From JBKPNX01 sp046732855 (GTDB lineage: Bacteria > Pseudomonadota > Alphaproteobacteria > Geminicoccales > Geminicoccaceae), in NCBI GenBank assembly GCA_046732855.1, contig JBKPNX010000048.1, positions 1 to 43,203 of the forward strand: 43,203 nt of DNA. Direction: 5' to 3'. The translations under genes and the position numbers were made by a program. The notes beneath the pieces were generated by a model, which was not told where the DNA came from, made no database searches, and saw nothing but the letters and a program-made list of their open reading frames with translations. Of the stretch, positions 15,538 through 23,306 are shown piece after piece. Position 1 is the stretch's first letter; every line of letters begins with the position of its first letter.

Positions 15538-16944
15538 TTAGTCTGCCACCCGGCCGGCCAGCGCGACGATCGCCTTGGCGAAGCACGCCAGCGGAGCGCG
15601 CGTGATGCCGGCGCCGATCTGCCCTATGCCGGCCTCGCGATGAGCGATGCCGGTATTGATGATCGGCGCGATCCCGGTGTCGACCACCTTGCGCGCGTCG
15701 ATCCCCGCGGGCGTACCGGCAAAGTCCAGCGCCGGGAGGGTCAGGGCGCCGTTGCGGCCGAGCGTGATGTGGCTCATCTCGTCGGTGTTGGCGATCGCAT
15801 CCTCGGGCGTGCCGCCGACGAACTGGACGATCGCGGGCGCCGCGGCCATGGCGAAGCCGCCGAGGCCGGCGGTTTCGGTAATCGCGCTGTCACCCAGGTC
15901 GGGGGCCGCATCGGCAGCGGTGTAGCCGGGGAAGAACAGGCCGTCGACCACCGGCGCGGGCGCGGTGAACCAGACGTCGCCGGTGCCGCTCAGGCGGATG
16001 CCGAAATCGACGCCGTTCCTCGCCATCGCGGTCACCATGCTGCTGTTCGGCACGTCGGCAGCGGCATCCAGCATGGCCTTGCACGCCGCCATCGACAGGT
16101 TGAGGAAGAAATGGTCATTGCCGGCGATGAACTCCGTGACCGCCGCCAGCTCGCCGGGCGCGGTGTCGGTACGCAGCAGCGCCGGCGCGAGCCGCTTGAG
16201 CAGCAGCGACGATGCTGCGACGTTGCGGTTGTGCACCTCGTCGCCCATGTGCAGCGCCTGGGCGATCAGCGGCTTCAGCTCAATCCCGCCGACATTGTCG
16301 AGCGCGGCGGCGAGCGCCGGCGCCAGCACCGCGGCCAGCCAGCGCAGCCGCTCGAGCACCTCCGGACTGTTGGCGCCGAAGCGCAGCACCTTGCCGAGGC
16401 CTTCGTTGAAGTTGCAGTACGCCCGGTTGCCGTGCTCGCGGTCGACCACGACCCAGACCGGCATCGAGGGGCTGATCACGCCGGCCATGGGCCCGACCGC
16501 GCCGTGGTGGTGGCACGGCGCGAACTCGATCTCGCCGCGTGCCGCGAGCGCCGCCGCGTCGGCGTGACTGCGGGCCCAGCCCTCGTACAGGATGGCGCCG
16601 ACGAGCGCGCCCTGCATCGGCCCACACATTCGCTCCCATGCGATCGGCGGCCCCGAGTGGAGGATCGTGCGCTCGCCGATGGCGGGCACGACGGCGCCGG
16701 CGAGACCGATGCCTTCCAGCACCGGCTGAGCAGACTGATACGCTGCGAACGCCTGTCGGTTGGCGGCCTCGATCGCGGAATGGTTGATCAGGCCTGCGAG
16801 CCGGCGCGCCGACTCCGCGTCGCCCGCGCCGGGCGGCGACCATTCTACCTGCAGCGCCCCCCCGCCCGCGCTCCGAATCGCCTCGGCGAACGCCGGCAGA
16901 CCGACGTTCACGACCTGGAGCTGTTTCTCGAACAGGGGATTCAC
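15538..16944 (-). CDS. allG: AllG/YlbE family protein (DUF1116), carbamoyltransferase subunit
   Basis: DUF1116 protein of 468 residues. Members of this family are encoded beside FdrA; in E. coli AllF, AllG and AllH together give oxamate carbamoyltransferase. Recognisable parts are the N-terminal NPLFEKQLQVVNVGLPAF, the Gly-rich middle ISPSMPVWVVVD with NRAYCNFNEGLGKVLRFG, and the late block MARNGVDFGIRLSG. The start is a GTG at 16944 that lies just after the fdrA stop and follows a purine-rich GGCGGGA. The open frame extending to 17205 runs antisense-like through fdrA and was not used. Role in carbamoyl transfer is by family and context, not by visible catalytic residues. Confidence 0.85.
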   Translation of the reverse strand: MNPLFEKQLQVVNVGLPAFAEAIRSAGGGALQVEWSPPGAGDAESARRLAGLINHSAIEAANRQAFAAYQSAQPVLEGIGLAGAVVPAIGERTILHSGPPIAWERMCGPMQGALVGAILYEGWARSHADAAALAARGEIEFAPCHHHGAVGPMAGVISPSMPVWVVVDREHGNRAYCNFNEGLGKVLRFGANSPEVLERLRWLAAVLAPALAAALDNVGGIELKPLIAQALHMGDEVHNRNVAASSLLLKRLAPALLRTDTAPGELAAVTEFIAGNDHFFLNLSMAACKAMLDAAADVPNSSMVTAMARNGVDFGIRLSGTGDVWFTAPAPVVDGLFFPGYTAADAAPDLGDSAITETAGLGGFAMAAAPAIVQFVGGTPEDAIANTDEMSHITLGRNGALTLPALDFAGTPAGIDARKVVDTGIAPIINTGIAHREAGIGQIGAGITRAPLACFAKAIVALAGRVAD

Positions 16945-16954
16945 CTGTCCCGCC

Positions 16955-18493
16955 TCACGCTTGCGTTGCCGCGACGGTGGCGGCCAGCCGGACCGCCTGG
17001 GCATTGCTCTCGGCCAGCAGCACGCCCGCCGCGCGCAGCGCCTCTTCCTGGCGCGCCAGGCCCTGCGGGTCGCCCGCGGTCCCGCACACTGAGCCGACCA
17101 GCGCGAGCTCACGTCCGGCGGCCGTCGCCAGAGCGCGCGCCTGCTCGAGTGCCTCGGCCAGCTCTGGCGCGGGATCCGGATGTGCGCCGTAGCCGAGCAC
17201 GACATCGAACAGGATCACCGCCACATCCGGGTCGGCCGCTTCCTTGAGAATACGCTCCTTGCGCAGGGTCTGATCGATCATGGGATGAGGGCGGCCGCGG
17301 GTGAACGCGTCATCGCCGAGGTCGATCACCGTGTGGCGCTCGCTGCGCCAGACGTCGGCGAGCATCTGCTCGGGCTCGAGCGGCGTATTGGAGGCGATCC
17401 CGCCGAACGCTTCGGTCAGCAGCAGCAGCGCCTCGTAGCAAAAGGTGCCGCCGCTGTAGAGGCCCCGAATGTACTTCTGGCCCGGGCCGAGCTGCGGAAT
17501 ACCGGGCGTGCCATCGGTCCGTGCCGTCGGCGGCTGGGCGTCCGTGCCGCCGCCTGCGAGCGCCACGGCAAGCCGCGCGGCGTCTTCCAGCGTGCGCACC
17601 GGATGCACGTTGGGGCGTCGCACCGTGTCAGGATCCGCGCCAAGGAAATTGACCACGATCGGCTTGCCCGGCCTGCTTGCGACATCGAGCACCGCCTTGG
17701 CGACCTCAGGGTGGGGCGGCTTCGAGATCAGGACGATCACGGATGTCGCCGGGTCGGCGGCCAGCGCTTCCAGGCCCTGCAGCATGGTGATGCCACCGAC
17801 CTTGGCGTGGAGATCGTGGCCGCCGGTGCCGATCGCCTGCGAGATGCCCCCGCCCCAGCGATCGATCAGGCAGGTGACCTGCTGCAGGCCGGTGCCCGAT
17901 GCGGCGATCGCCCCGATCTCGCCGCGGCGCACCACGTTGGCGAAGCCCAGCGGCACACCGCCGATGATCGCAGTACCGCAGTCCGGCCCCATGACCAGCA
18001 GGTCGTGGGCGCGCGCGTAGGTCTTGAGCGCGATCTCGTCCTCGAGCGCGACATTGTCGCTGAACAGCATCACGTTGAGGCCGAGCCTCAGCGCCTTCAT
18101 CGCCTCGGCCGCCGCATAGTCGCCGGGCGTCGAGATCAGGGCGAGATTCGCGGTCGGCAGCTCGGCGAGCCCCGTCTCGAGGCTGCGCGGCGGGAGCCGC
18201 CGCGGCCCACCTTGCGCTCTGGCGGGGGCGCGGGTCAGCTCGGCCTCGGCTGTTTCCAGCGCCGCTTCGAGCGTCTTTTCGTCACCCTCGAGCACGACCA
18301 GCAGATCGTTCGCCCCGGCCTCGATGTTGCCCCGCGCCAGTCCGCCTTCGCGCAGCAGGGCGAGATTGCTCGGGGTCGCCATGATCGCGGAAGCCTGGCG
18401 CACGCCGGCGAGCGCGCCGAGCTTCGAAGACAGCTGCATCAGCGAAACCGAATCGCGATACAGGTTGCGGAAGACGCGCTCTACCCTAGCCAT
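16955..18493 (-). CDS. fdrA: FdrA/AllF protein, acyl-CoA synthetase-like carbamoyltransferase subunit
   Basis: Cytosolic protein of 512 residues related to the alpha subunit of succinyl-CoA synthetase. After an N-terminal domain (about 1-100) it shows ALISTPGDYAAAEAMKAL, VMGPDCGTAIIGGVPLGFAN, the phosphate-loop-like AASGTGLQQV, and IGTGGHDLH. A C-terminal second domain runs from about 340 and includes YSGGTFCYEAL and VILFDVVLGYGAH. FdrA (AllF) is required for E. coli oxamate carbamoyltransferase, which makes carbamoyl phosphate from oxalurate. It is followed 10 bp later by allG and preceded by the amidase gene. The third E. coli partner AllH (DUF2877) is not encoded in this operon. Confidence 0.92.
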   Translation of the reverse strand: MARVERVFRNLYRDSVSLMQLSSKLGALAGVRQASAIMATPSNLALLREGGLARGNIEAGANDLLVVLEGDEKTLEAALETAEAELTRAPARAQGGPRRLPPRSLETGLAELPTANLALISTPGDYAAAEAMKALRLGLNVMLFSDNVALEDEIALKTYARAHDLLVMGPDCGTAIIGGVPLGFANVVRRGEIGAIAASGTGLQQVTCLIDRWGGGISQAIGTGGHDLHAKVGGITMLQGLEALAADPATSVIVLISKPPHPEVAKAVLDVASRPGKPIVVNFLGADPDTVRRPNVHPVRTLEDAARLAVALAGGGTDAQPPTARTDGTPGIPQLGPGQKYIRGLYSGGTFCYEALLLLTEAFGGIASNTPLEPEQMLADVWRSERHTVIDLGDDAFTRGRPHPMIDQTLRKERILKEAADPDVAVILFDVVLGYGAHPDPAPELAEALEQARALATAAGRELALVGSVCGTAGDPQGLARQEEALRAAGVLLAESNAQAVRLAATVAATQA

Positions 18494-18562
18494 GGCCTCG
18501 GCCTGCGCCCCTCAGATCTCGCCTGCTACCGCCGCATCGACGACGGTTGCTGATCCCGCGCC

Positions 18563-19270
18563 TCATTCGGCCGCGCTGCTCACGGCGCGCGCCGGCGGGA
18601 GCTGGCCGAGCACCCGGATCGCCTCGCGCGAATCCGAGACCCACCCGAAGATGCCGCCCTGCGCCTTGATCATCTCGAGCGCGACGCGCTGGAACTCCGG
18701 GAAATAGGACCCGACGCAGTCGGACAGGACGACGCATTCGTAGCCGCGGTCGTTCGCTTCCCGCACCGTGGTGTGGACACATACCTCGGTGGTCACGCCG
18801 CATACGACCAGGGTGCGGATTCCCCGGTTGTGCAGGATCAGATCGAGATCCGTCAAATAAAACGAGCCCTTACCGGGTTTGTCGATGACCGGCTCGCCGG
18901 GGATCGGATAGAGCTCGGGGATGAGGTCGTGGCCATGCTCGCCGCGCACCAGGATGCGCCCCATGGGGCCCTTGTCCCCGATCCCGACCTCGAGACCGCC
19001 GCGCGCCAGCTTGGAGGGCGGCGCGCAGGCCAGATCGGACCGGTGCCCTTCGCGCGTGTGGATCACCATGAGCCCGGCGCGCCTTGCCGCCTCGAGCACG
19101 CGCCGGCACGGCTCGATCGCAGAGCGCAGCAGCGACACGTCATTGCCGAGCATCTCGCCGAAGCCGCCCGGCTCGACGAAGTCGCGCTGCATGTCGATGA
19201 TCAGCAGCGCCGTGGACGCCGGATCGAACTTCAGCGGATAGGGCTCCGCCTCGAACTGCATCATCGCCAT
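18563..19270 (-). CDS. Isochorismatase-fold cysteine hydrolase, biuret-hydrolase-like
   Basis: Cytosolic amidase of 235 residues. The catalytic triad of the isochorismatase-like cysteine hydrolases is present: Asp in LLIIDMQRDF, Lys in DKPGKGSF, and Cys in GVTTEVCVHTT. The pattern TREGHRSDL, GRILVRGEHGHDLIPELYP and REANDRGYECV resembles the biuret hydrolase, ureidoacrylate hydrolase and N-carbamoylsarcosine amidohydrolase branch, which acts on ureido or carbamoyl compounds. The exact substrate cannot be told. GAGGGA precedes the ATG at 19270; a second ATG at 19264 is possible. It lies between the allophanate-hydrolase-like domain gene and fdrA in one operon, which suggests it deaminates or decarbamoylates the intermediate passed to FdrA/AllG. 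Confidence 0.9.
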   Translation of the reverse strand: MAMMQFEAEPYPLKFDPASTALLIIDMQRDFVEPGGFGEMLGNDVSLLRSAIEPCRRVLEAARRAGLMVIHTREGHRSDLACAPPSKLARGGLEVGIGDKGPMGRILVRGEHGHDLIPELYPIPGEPVIDKPGKGSFYLTDLDLILHNRGIRTLVVCGVTTEVCVHTTVREANDRGYECVVLSDCVGSYFPEFQRVALEMIKAQGGIFGWVSDSREAIRVLGQLPPARAVSSAAE

Positions 19271-19309
19271 CGCCGTCCCTCGACTCGCCAGTTGCCCTGC
19301 CTTCGCCCA

Positions 19310-19702
19310 TCAGCCGCCCGTCTCGTTCTGCCGCGTCGCCATGTAGGCGCGCCAGTCGCCATACGCCGAGATGTCGCGGTGGTGGCCCTCCGCGAGCGCG
19401 CGCGGATAGAGGATGCCTGAGATTTCGCGTCCGTCCGCGAGCCGCACCGGCCCGCAGTACAGGTCCGGCGGCTCGCCCGCCTCGACCCGCCGCCAGACGT
19501 CGTCCGGCACGCGATAGATCTCGCCGGCCACGGCAACGCCGCCATCCGCTACCTCGAACATGCCCGGGTGCCGGTCGCCGATCGAGTACAGCCGGTAGAT
19601 CGGCGCGGTTCGGGCTTCACCGACGAACTCGGCACCGGCAAGATTGCCGTGCAGCGCGAGACCGCGCATCAGCGTGCCGTTGACGAACAGCTCGAATGCC
19701 AT
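19310..19702 (-). CDS. Stand-alone allophanate hydrolase C-terminal-like domain (GGCT fold)
   Basis: Small protein of 130 residues matching the pattern of the C-terminal domain of allophanate hydrolase (AtzF): LFVNGTLMRGLALHGNL at the start, TAPIYRLYSI, HPGMFEV, LYCGPVRLADGREISGILYPRAL, and an end block DISAYGDWRAYMA. In AtzF this gamma-glutamylcyclotransferase-like domain is fused to an amidase and is thought to decarboxylate N-carboxycarbamate. Here no amidase-signature domain is attached or nearby. It is preceded by GGGGCGGA and sits 19 bp after the permease gene and 39 bp before the cysteine hydrolase gene. Its role with that hydrolase is inferred from context; a gamma-glutamyl-type substrate is an alternative. 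Confidence 0.82.
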   Translation of the reverse strand: MAFELFVNGTLMRGLALHGNLAGAEFVGEARTAPIYRLYSIGDRHPGMFEVADGGVAVAGEIYRVPDDVWRRVEAGEPPDLYCGPVRLADGREISGILYPRALAEGHHRDISAYGDWRAYMATRQNETGG

Positions 19703-19721
19703 GATCCGCCCCGCCGTGCGG

Positions 19722-21308
19722 CTATTCCGCCGGCGCCTCCTGCTCCTCCAGGATCGGTGCCGGACGCGTCCCTTCCGCCGTCTCCTGCTGCCACGCCACG
19801 AGGAAGCAGATGCCAGCCATCAGCGCGTACCCGAGCGCGACCAGCGGCGACGCCGCGAATTCCAGCTGAGTGCCGTGAATGAAGCCGAAGAACGCGAGGA
19901 CCGCGCCGGCCAGCGCATAGCCCGCGGCCCAGCGGAACTGCCGGTCGATGATGAAGGCGGCGACCGCGCCGAGGATCAGGCCGGCGAGCACCGCGCCGCC
20001 GCCGACCAGCTCCATGCCGTGATAGACCAAGCCGGTGTCCATCAGCTTGCCGTAGCCGAGCTGGCCGGCCGAGGTGCCGGCGGCGGCCAGCGCGCCGTCG
20101 ACCTGGGTGTGGGCCCAGGCGGCGATGTTCGGGATGATCGCCAGCACCACCGCGGGCGCATGGCGCGCGGGCGACGCCTGGAACGCCTGGGCGCCGATCA
20201 CGAGGCCGATGAAAAGGAGGATCGGCAGGATCGCGACCAGCGGGATTACGGCGAGCAGCAGCGCGGTCAGGCCGAGGAACGAGACCAGCGCGATCACGAT
20301 GCCGGTCGCGAGCGAATAGCCGATCCGCCCGCCGACCGCCTTCCAGCCGGGATGGCCAATGTACACCGCGGGCGGGAACGGGCTGCCCAGGCCCGAGCCG
20401 ACCACCGCACCGACGCCGTCGGCAAGCAGAATGTGGCGCAGATTATAGTTGTCGCCGGCGGCGGATGCGCTCTCGACGTTGTTCATCGCCTCGGTGAAGT
20501 TGTACACGCCGAGCGGAATCGCGGTCGCGAGCAGCGGCCAGATGTCGGCCAGCCCCTTGACCACGTCGTCCGAGAACACCGGTAGACGCAGCCCGAACTG
20601 GTCGAGCGACTCGCCGACCGCCGTGGGCTGCATGTAGCCGCTCCAGCCGAGCAGCACGACGATCCAGGCGAGAATCGTGCCGACCAGCACCGCGGCGAGG
20701 CCGCCCGGCAGCCCGAACGGCAGGCGCACGTTCGCGGTCCAGCTGATCAGGATGATCGCGAACGCGACGAACGCGATCCACGGCATTTCCCACATCTGGA
20801 ACACCGGACGCATCGAGATGAACGCGATCGAGATGCCGGCCAAGGTACCGAGCATCGCCGCGCGCGGCGTGTACTTGCGGATCGTCGGGCCGACGAACGC
20901 GCCGAGCAGCACGATCACGCCGATGATGAACGCCCAGGCGAGACCAGCCTGCCAGGCGAGGATCGGATCGTTGGTGCGCAGGTAGATCGGCAACATGATC
21001 AGGAACACGACGATGAACATGTGCGGCACGCTCGGACCGTACGGCATCGCCGTGACGTCGCTGCGGCCCTCCCGTTTGGCGAGGCGATACGCCAGAAAGG
21101 CGTAATACAGGTTGCCGAGCGGCAGCGCGATCCCGAGCGCCGGCAGGATGCGGCCGAACACGATGTCGGCCGGCAGCTTGACCACGCCGAGCGACAGGCC
21201 GGTCAGCACGATGACGTTGAGCAGCACGTTGGTGAACAGGCCGAAGAACGCGTTCCAGTCGCCCGGTACCCACAACCGGACCCGGTCTCGCAGATATGCT
21301 GTCGCCAT
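19722..21308 (-). CDS. NCS2/AzgA-like nucleobase-type permease
   Basis: Inner-membrane transporter of 528 residues with about 12-14 hydrophobic segments. It starts DRVRLWVPGDWNAFFGLFTNVLLNVIVL and has SDVTAMPYGPSVPHMF, the NCS2-type NFTEAMNNVESASAAGDNYN block, and SGLGSPFPPAVYIGHPGWKA, which resemble purine/xanthine/uracil permeases of the AzgA side of NCS2. It is the first gene of a six-gene operon and so probably imports the pathway substrate, a cyclic amide or ureido compound. The ATG at 21308 has GGGGA upstream; a TTG seven codons earlier is unlikely. The last 20 residues are acidic and cytosolic. Confidence 0.9.
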   Translation of the reverse strand: MATAYLRDRVRLWVPGDWNAFFGLFTNVLLNVIVLTGLSLGVVKLPADIVFGRILPALGIALPLGNLYYAFLAYRLAKREGRSDVTAMPYGPSVPHMFIVVFLIMLPIYLRTNDPILAWQAGLAWAFIIGVIVLLGAFVGPTIRKYTPRAAMLGTLAGISIAFISMRPVFQMWEMPWIAFVAFAIILISWTANVRLPFGLPGGLAAVLVGTILAWIVVLLGWSGYMQPTAVGESLDQFGLRLPVFSDDVVKGLADIWPLLATAIPLGVYNFTEAMNNVESASAAGDNYNLRHILLADGVGAVVGSGLGSPFPPAVYIGHPGWKAVGGRIGYSLATGIVIALVSFLGLTALLLAVIPLVAILPILLFIGLVIGAQAFQASPARHAPAVVLAIIPNIAAWAHTQVDGALAAAGTSAGQLGYGKLMDTGLVYHGMELVGGGAVLAGLILGAVAAFIIDRQFRWAAGYALAGAVLAFFGFIHGTQLEFAASPLVALGYALMAGICFLVAWQQETAEGTRPAPILEEQEAPAE

Positions 21309-21354
21309 GATCGTCCCCGCTCCCGGCAATCGGCGTTCAGGCCTTAGCCATCAG

Positions 21355-21383
21355 ATCGTGCCCCCAGATTCCGCGGTGTGCAA
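21355..21383 (-). promoter_or_regulatory. Possible promoter of the permease/carbamoyltransferase operon
   Basis: On the minus strand TTGCAC (21383-21378), 17 bases, then CACGAT (21360-21355) would start transcription roughly 40 bp before the permease ATG. The match is modest and no activator site is recognisable in the 214-bp divergent gap. Confidence 0.2.
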
Positions 21384-21460
21384 TGGTTTGGTCGCCTCGG
21401 GCAGGATTTCTCGCCCCGCGATCCCACCCGACTACCCGGCGGTGCCGACGGACGGGAGCC

Positions 21461-21488
21461 TTTCGCCCGGTCGGTTTCGCCGTACAAT
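21461..21488 (+). promoter_or_regulatory. Possible promoter of the 319-residue gene
   Basis: TACAAT at 21483-21488 is a five-of-six match to a -10 element and lies 35 bp before the ATG at 21523. The -35 region (TTTCGC, 21461-21466) is weak. The same ten bases GTACAATGCG recur before the EF-hand gene at 24480-24489. Confidence 0.3.
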
Positions 21489-21522
21489 GCGCCGCGATCG
21501 CTCTGGCCGAGACCGAAGGACC

Positions 21523-22482
21523 ATGCCCATCGTCGAGCGCGACCCGTGGCGCATGCAGTATTTCGAGCACGCGGCCTGCCCGGACGAGGTGTTCATCCCG
21601 ACCGAGGACAGCGACGCCTACGCGCTGTATCCGCAATATCGCTGGATCTACAACAAGCTGCTGGTCGCCGAATCGCAAGGGATGGACTGCGGCCTGCATG
21701 GCATGACGCCGCCCGCGTTCCCGGTGTTTTCAAAGCCGGTCTACAACATGCGCGGCATGGGCGCGGGCAGCCGTATCTTCGGCACGCTGCGCGACTATGA
21801 GCTGAACCAGAAGCCGGGCCACATATGGATGGCGTTGCTCAAGGGCGAGCACGTCAGCACCGACGTCGCCGTGATCGAAGGCGAGCCCAGGTGGTGGCGT
21901 CACGTCATCGGCCGCTCGATCGGCGAAGGCATGTTCGATTACTGGACCGTGCTCGCCGACGGGCGCCCGGCGATCGAGAGCTACTGCGGCGACTGGCTGC
22001 GCGCCAACTTTCGCGGCTATACCGGCATGATCAACCTAGAGACCATCGATGCGCGCATCATCGAGGTGCACCTGCGCTTCTCCGATCAGTGGCCGGACCT
22101 GTACGGCGCCGGCTGGATCGAGGCGTTGGTCCGGCTCTATCGCGACGGCGTCTGGGACTACGCCGATAATGACCGGCGCGACGGCTACAGCGTGGTCCTG
22201 TTCGGCCCGCACGGCCTGCAGTACTGGCACCCGGACCGGGAACTGATCGAGGACATCCTGAAGCACCCCGACGTCACCAGCGTCCAGATCACGTTCCACG
22301 AGAACAAGCCGATGAAGGCGCACTCGATGCCACCCGGCGGCTTTCGCCTCGCGATCGTCAACTGCTGGGACTTGGATGCCGGCCGGCAGGCGCGCGAGCG
22401 CCTCGCCCTGCGCTTCTGGGCGACCCAGAAGATCGTGCCGCGCCGCCCCCGGCGCAAGACGCCGGCGCCCACGATGTCCTGA
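21523..22482 (+). CDS. Hypothetical protein, 319 residues, weak ATP-grasp resemblance
   Basis: I do not recognise a named family. The protein is soluble and rich in Trp and Tyr, with a basic tail (PRRPRRKTP). Striking blocks are YPQYRWIYNKLLVAESQGMD, WWRHVIGRSIGEGMFDYWTV, SYCGDWLRANFRGYTGMINL, IEVHLRFSDQWPDLYGAGW and VVLFGPHGLQYWHPD. The IEVHLRF segment followed by a Gly-rich helix recalls the metal-binding C-terminal part of ATP-grasp ligases (an acidic residue then N-x-R), but this is a weak resemblance. The ATG has AAGGA upstream. It is divergent from the permease operon and may share its regulation. An amide- or peptide-ligase role is speculation. Confidence 0.75.
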   Translation: MPIVERDPWRMQYFEHAACPDEVFIPTEDSDAYALYPQYRWIYNKLLVAESQGMDCGLHGMTPPAFPVFSKPVYNMRGMGAGSRIFGTLRDYELNQKPGHIWMALLKGEHVSTDVAVIEGEPRWWRHVIGRSIGEGMFDYWTVLADGRPAIESYCGDWLRANFRGYTGMINLETIDARIIEVHLRFSDQWPDLYGAGWIEALVRLYRDGVWDYADNDRRDGYSVVLFGPHGLQYWHPDRELIEDILKHPDVTSVQITFHENKPMKAHSMPPGGFRLAIVNCWDLDAGRQARERLALRFWATQKIVPRRPRRKTPAPTMS

Positions 22483-22696
22483 GCACAGAGCTAAGAAGCT
22501 GGTTCACTTCGATTCGTCGGGTTCGTTTGGTTTCGGCGCAGATCAAGCGACTGGATGCTTCACACCCCGACCGCATCGCGGACAAACCAGCGTTCTCGGT
22601 GTGGGCTGCCGTAGACCTGCGGCCCCAATAGGACTATATTCTGATGGGCTTGTCAAACAATCCAGCGCCCCACCGGACCGTGCCACCATAGCGCGG

Positions 22697-22715
22697 TTGA
22701 CAGTCGTATGTACGA
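22697..22715 (+). promoter_or_regulatory. -35 element and palindromic operator of the toxin-antitoxin operon
   Basis: A consensus TTGACA at 22697-22702 is followed at once by the inverted repeat TCGTA-TG-TACGA (22704-22715). No good -10 is seen, but the distance from TTGACA to the ATG at 22733 would place the transcription start at or next to the start codon. There is no Shine-Dalgarno sequence, which fits a leaderless mRNA. The palindrome inside the promoter is a natural autoregulation site for the antitoxin. Confidence 0.45.
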
Positions 22716-22732
22716 AGGTGCATCCCTAAGTC

Positions 22733-23038
22733 ATGCTCGAGAAGGTCGCGGGGTTCGATTGGGACGCCGGGAACCTGGAGAAATGCCAGAAGCACGGCGT
22801 CTCGGTCGCCGAGATCGAGCACCTGTTCGCGCGGCCCCACACCATCCGCGTGGATGTCGAGCACTCGCTCGCCGAGGAGCGCCTCAAGGCGATCGGGACG
22901 ACAGACACCGGCCGGTATGTGTTTCTGGTTTTCACGATCAGAGAGCGCAACGGCGAGCGTTTCATCCGCCCCATCAGTGCCCGCTACATGCATGGGAAGG
23001 AGGTCGAGTACTATGAAGAAGAAAATCCCGGTCTTTGA
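22733..23038 (+). CDS. brnT: BrnT-family toxin
   Basis: Type II toxin of 101 residues with the RelE-like BrnT fold, expected to cleave RNA and stop growth until bound by its antitoxin. The N-terminal FDWDAGNLEKCQKHGVSVAEIEHLF matches the family's opening (F-x-W-D-x-x-K, then KHGVS). The centre has GRYVFLVFTIRERNGERFIRPISARYM, where the Arg residues and the final SARYM are family-typical. The usual Lys near residue 13 is displaced, so activity should be tested. The stop overlaps the antitoxin start by 26 bp. The operon stands alone between unrelated genes, as mobile toxin-antitoxin pairs do. Confidence 0.88.
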   Translation: MLEKVAGFDWDAGNLEKCQKHGVSVAEIEHLFARPHTIRVDVEHSLAEERLKAIGTTDTGRYVFLVFTIRERNGERFIRPISARYMHGKEVEYYEEENPGL

Positions 23039-23264
23039 GACCGATGAGGAAGCCGAGCGGTTCGTCGAAACAGCGGACCTGACCGAGTACGATTTCTCGC
23101 AGTTCAAACCCGTGCGGTTCGAGTTCGCAAGGAAAGATGCGCGCGTCAACATGCGCCTGCCGGAGCCGCTGCTCGAAGCCGTCAAGGCGCGCGCCAAGGC
23201 CCGCGGCATCCCCTACCAGCGCTTCATCCGCGAGGCCCTCGAGCAGGCAGTTGCAAGGAAATGA
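23013..23264 (+). CDS. brnA: BrnA/CopG-type antitoxin
   Basis: Antitoxin of 83 residues. The N-terminal half (TDEEAERFVETADLTEYDFSQF) would wrap the toxin. The C-terminal half, NMRLPEPLLEAVKARAKARG followed by PYQRFIREAL, is a ribbon-helix-helix DNA-binding motif of the CopG/MetJ class. The ATG at 23013 lies inside brnT, and GGGAAGGAGG sits at 22994-23003 as its ribosome-binding site. It probably represses its own operon through the palindrome at 22704-22715. It converges on the epimerase gene, 42 bp away. Confidence 0.88.
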   Translation: MKKKIPVFETDEEAERFVETADLTEYDFSQFKPVRFEFARKDARVNMRLPEPLLEAVKARAKARGIPYQRFIREALEQAVARK

Positions 23265-23306
23265 AGCTGCGCCGCGTGTCTGTAGGGTAGCCCTGGGCCG
23301 CCGGCC

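Noticed and set aside
14590..17247. 885-residue plus-strand open frame
   Set aside because: It runs antisense to carbamate kinase, allG and the end of fdrA, all of which have clear family motifs. The translation is Arg-, Asp- and Ala-rich with no motif, as expected from G/C third positions read on the other strand.
22640..22655. Thirteen bases GGGCTTGTCAAAC shared with the rpsB promoter region
   Set aside because: In a window of this size several matches of this length are expected by chance, and the flanks differ.
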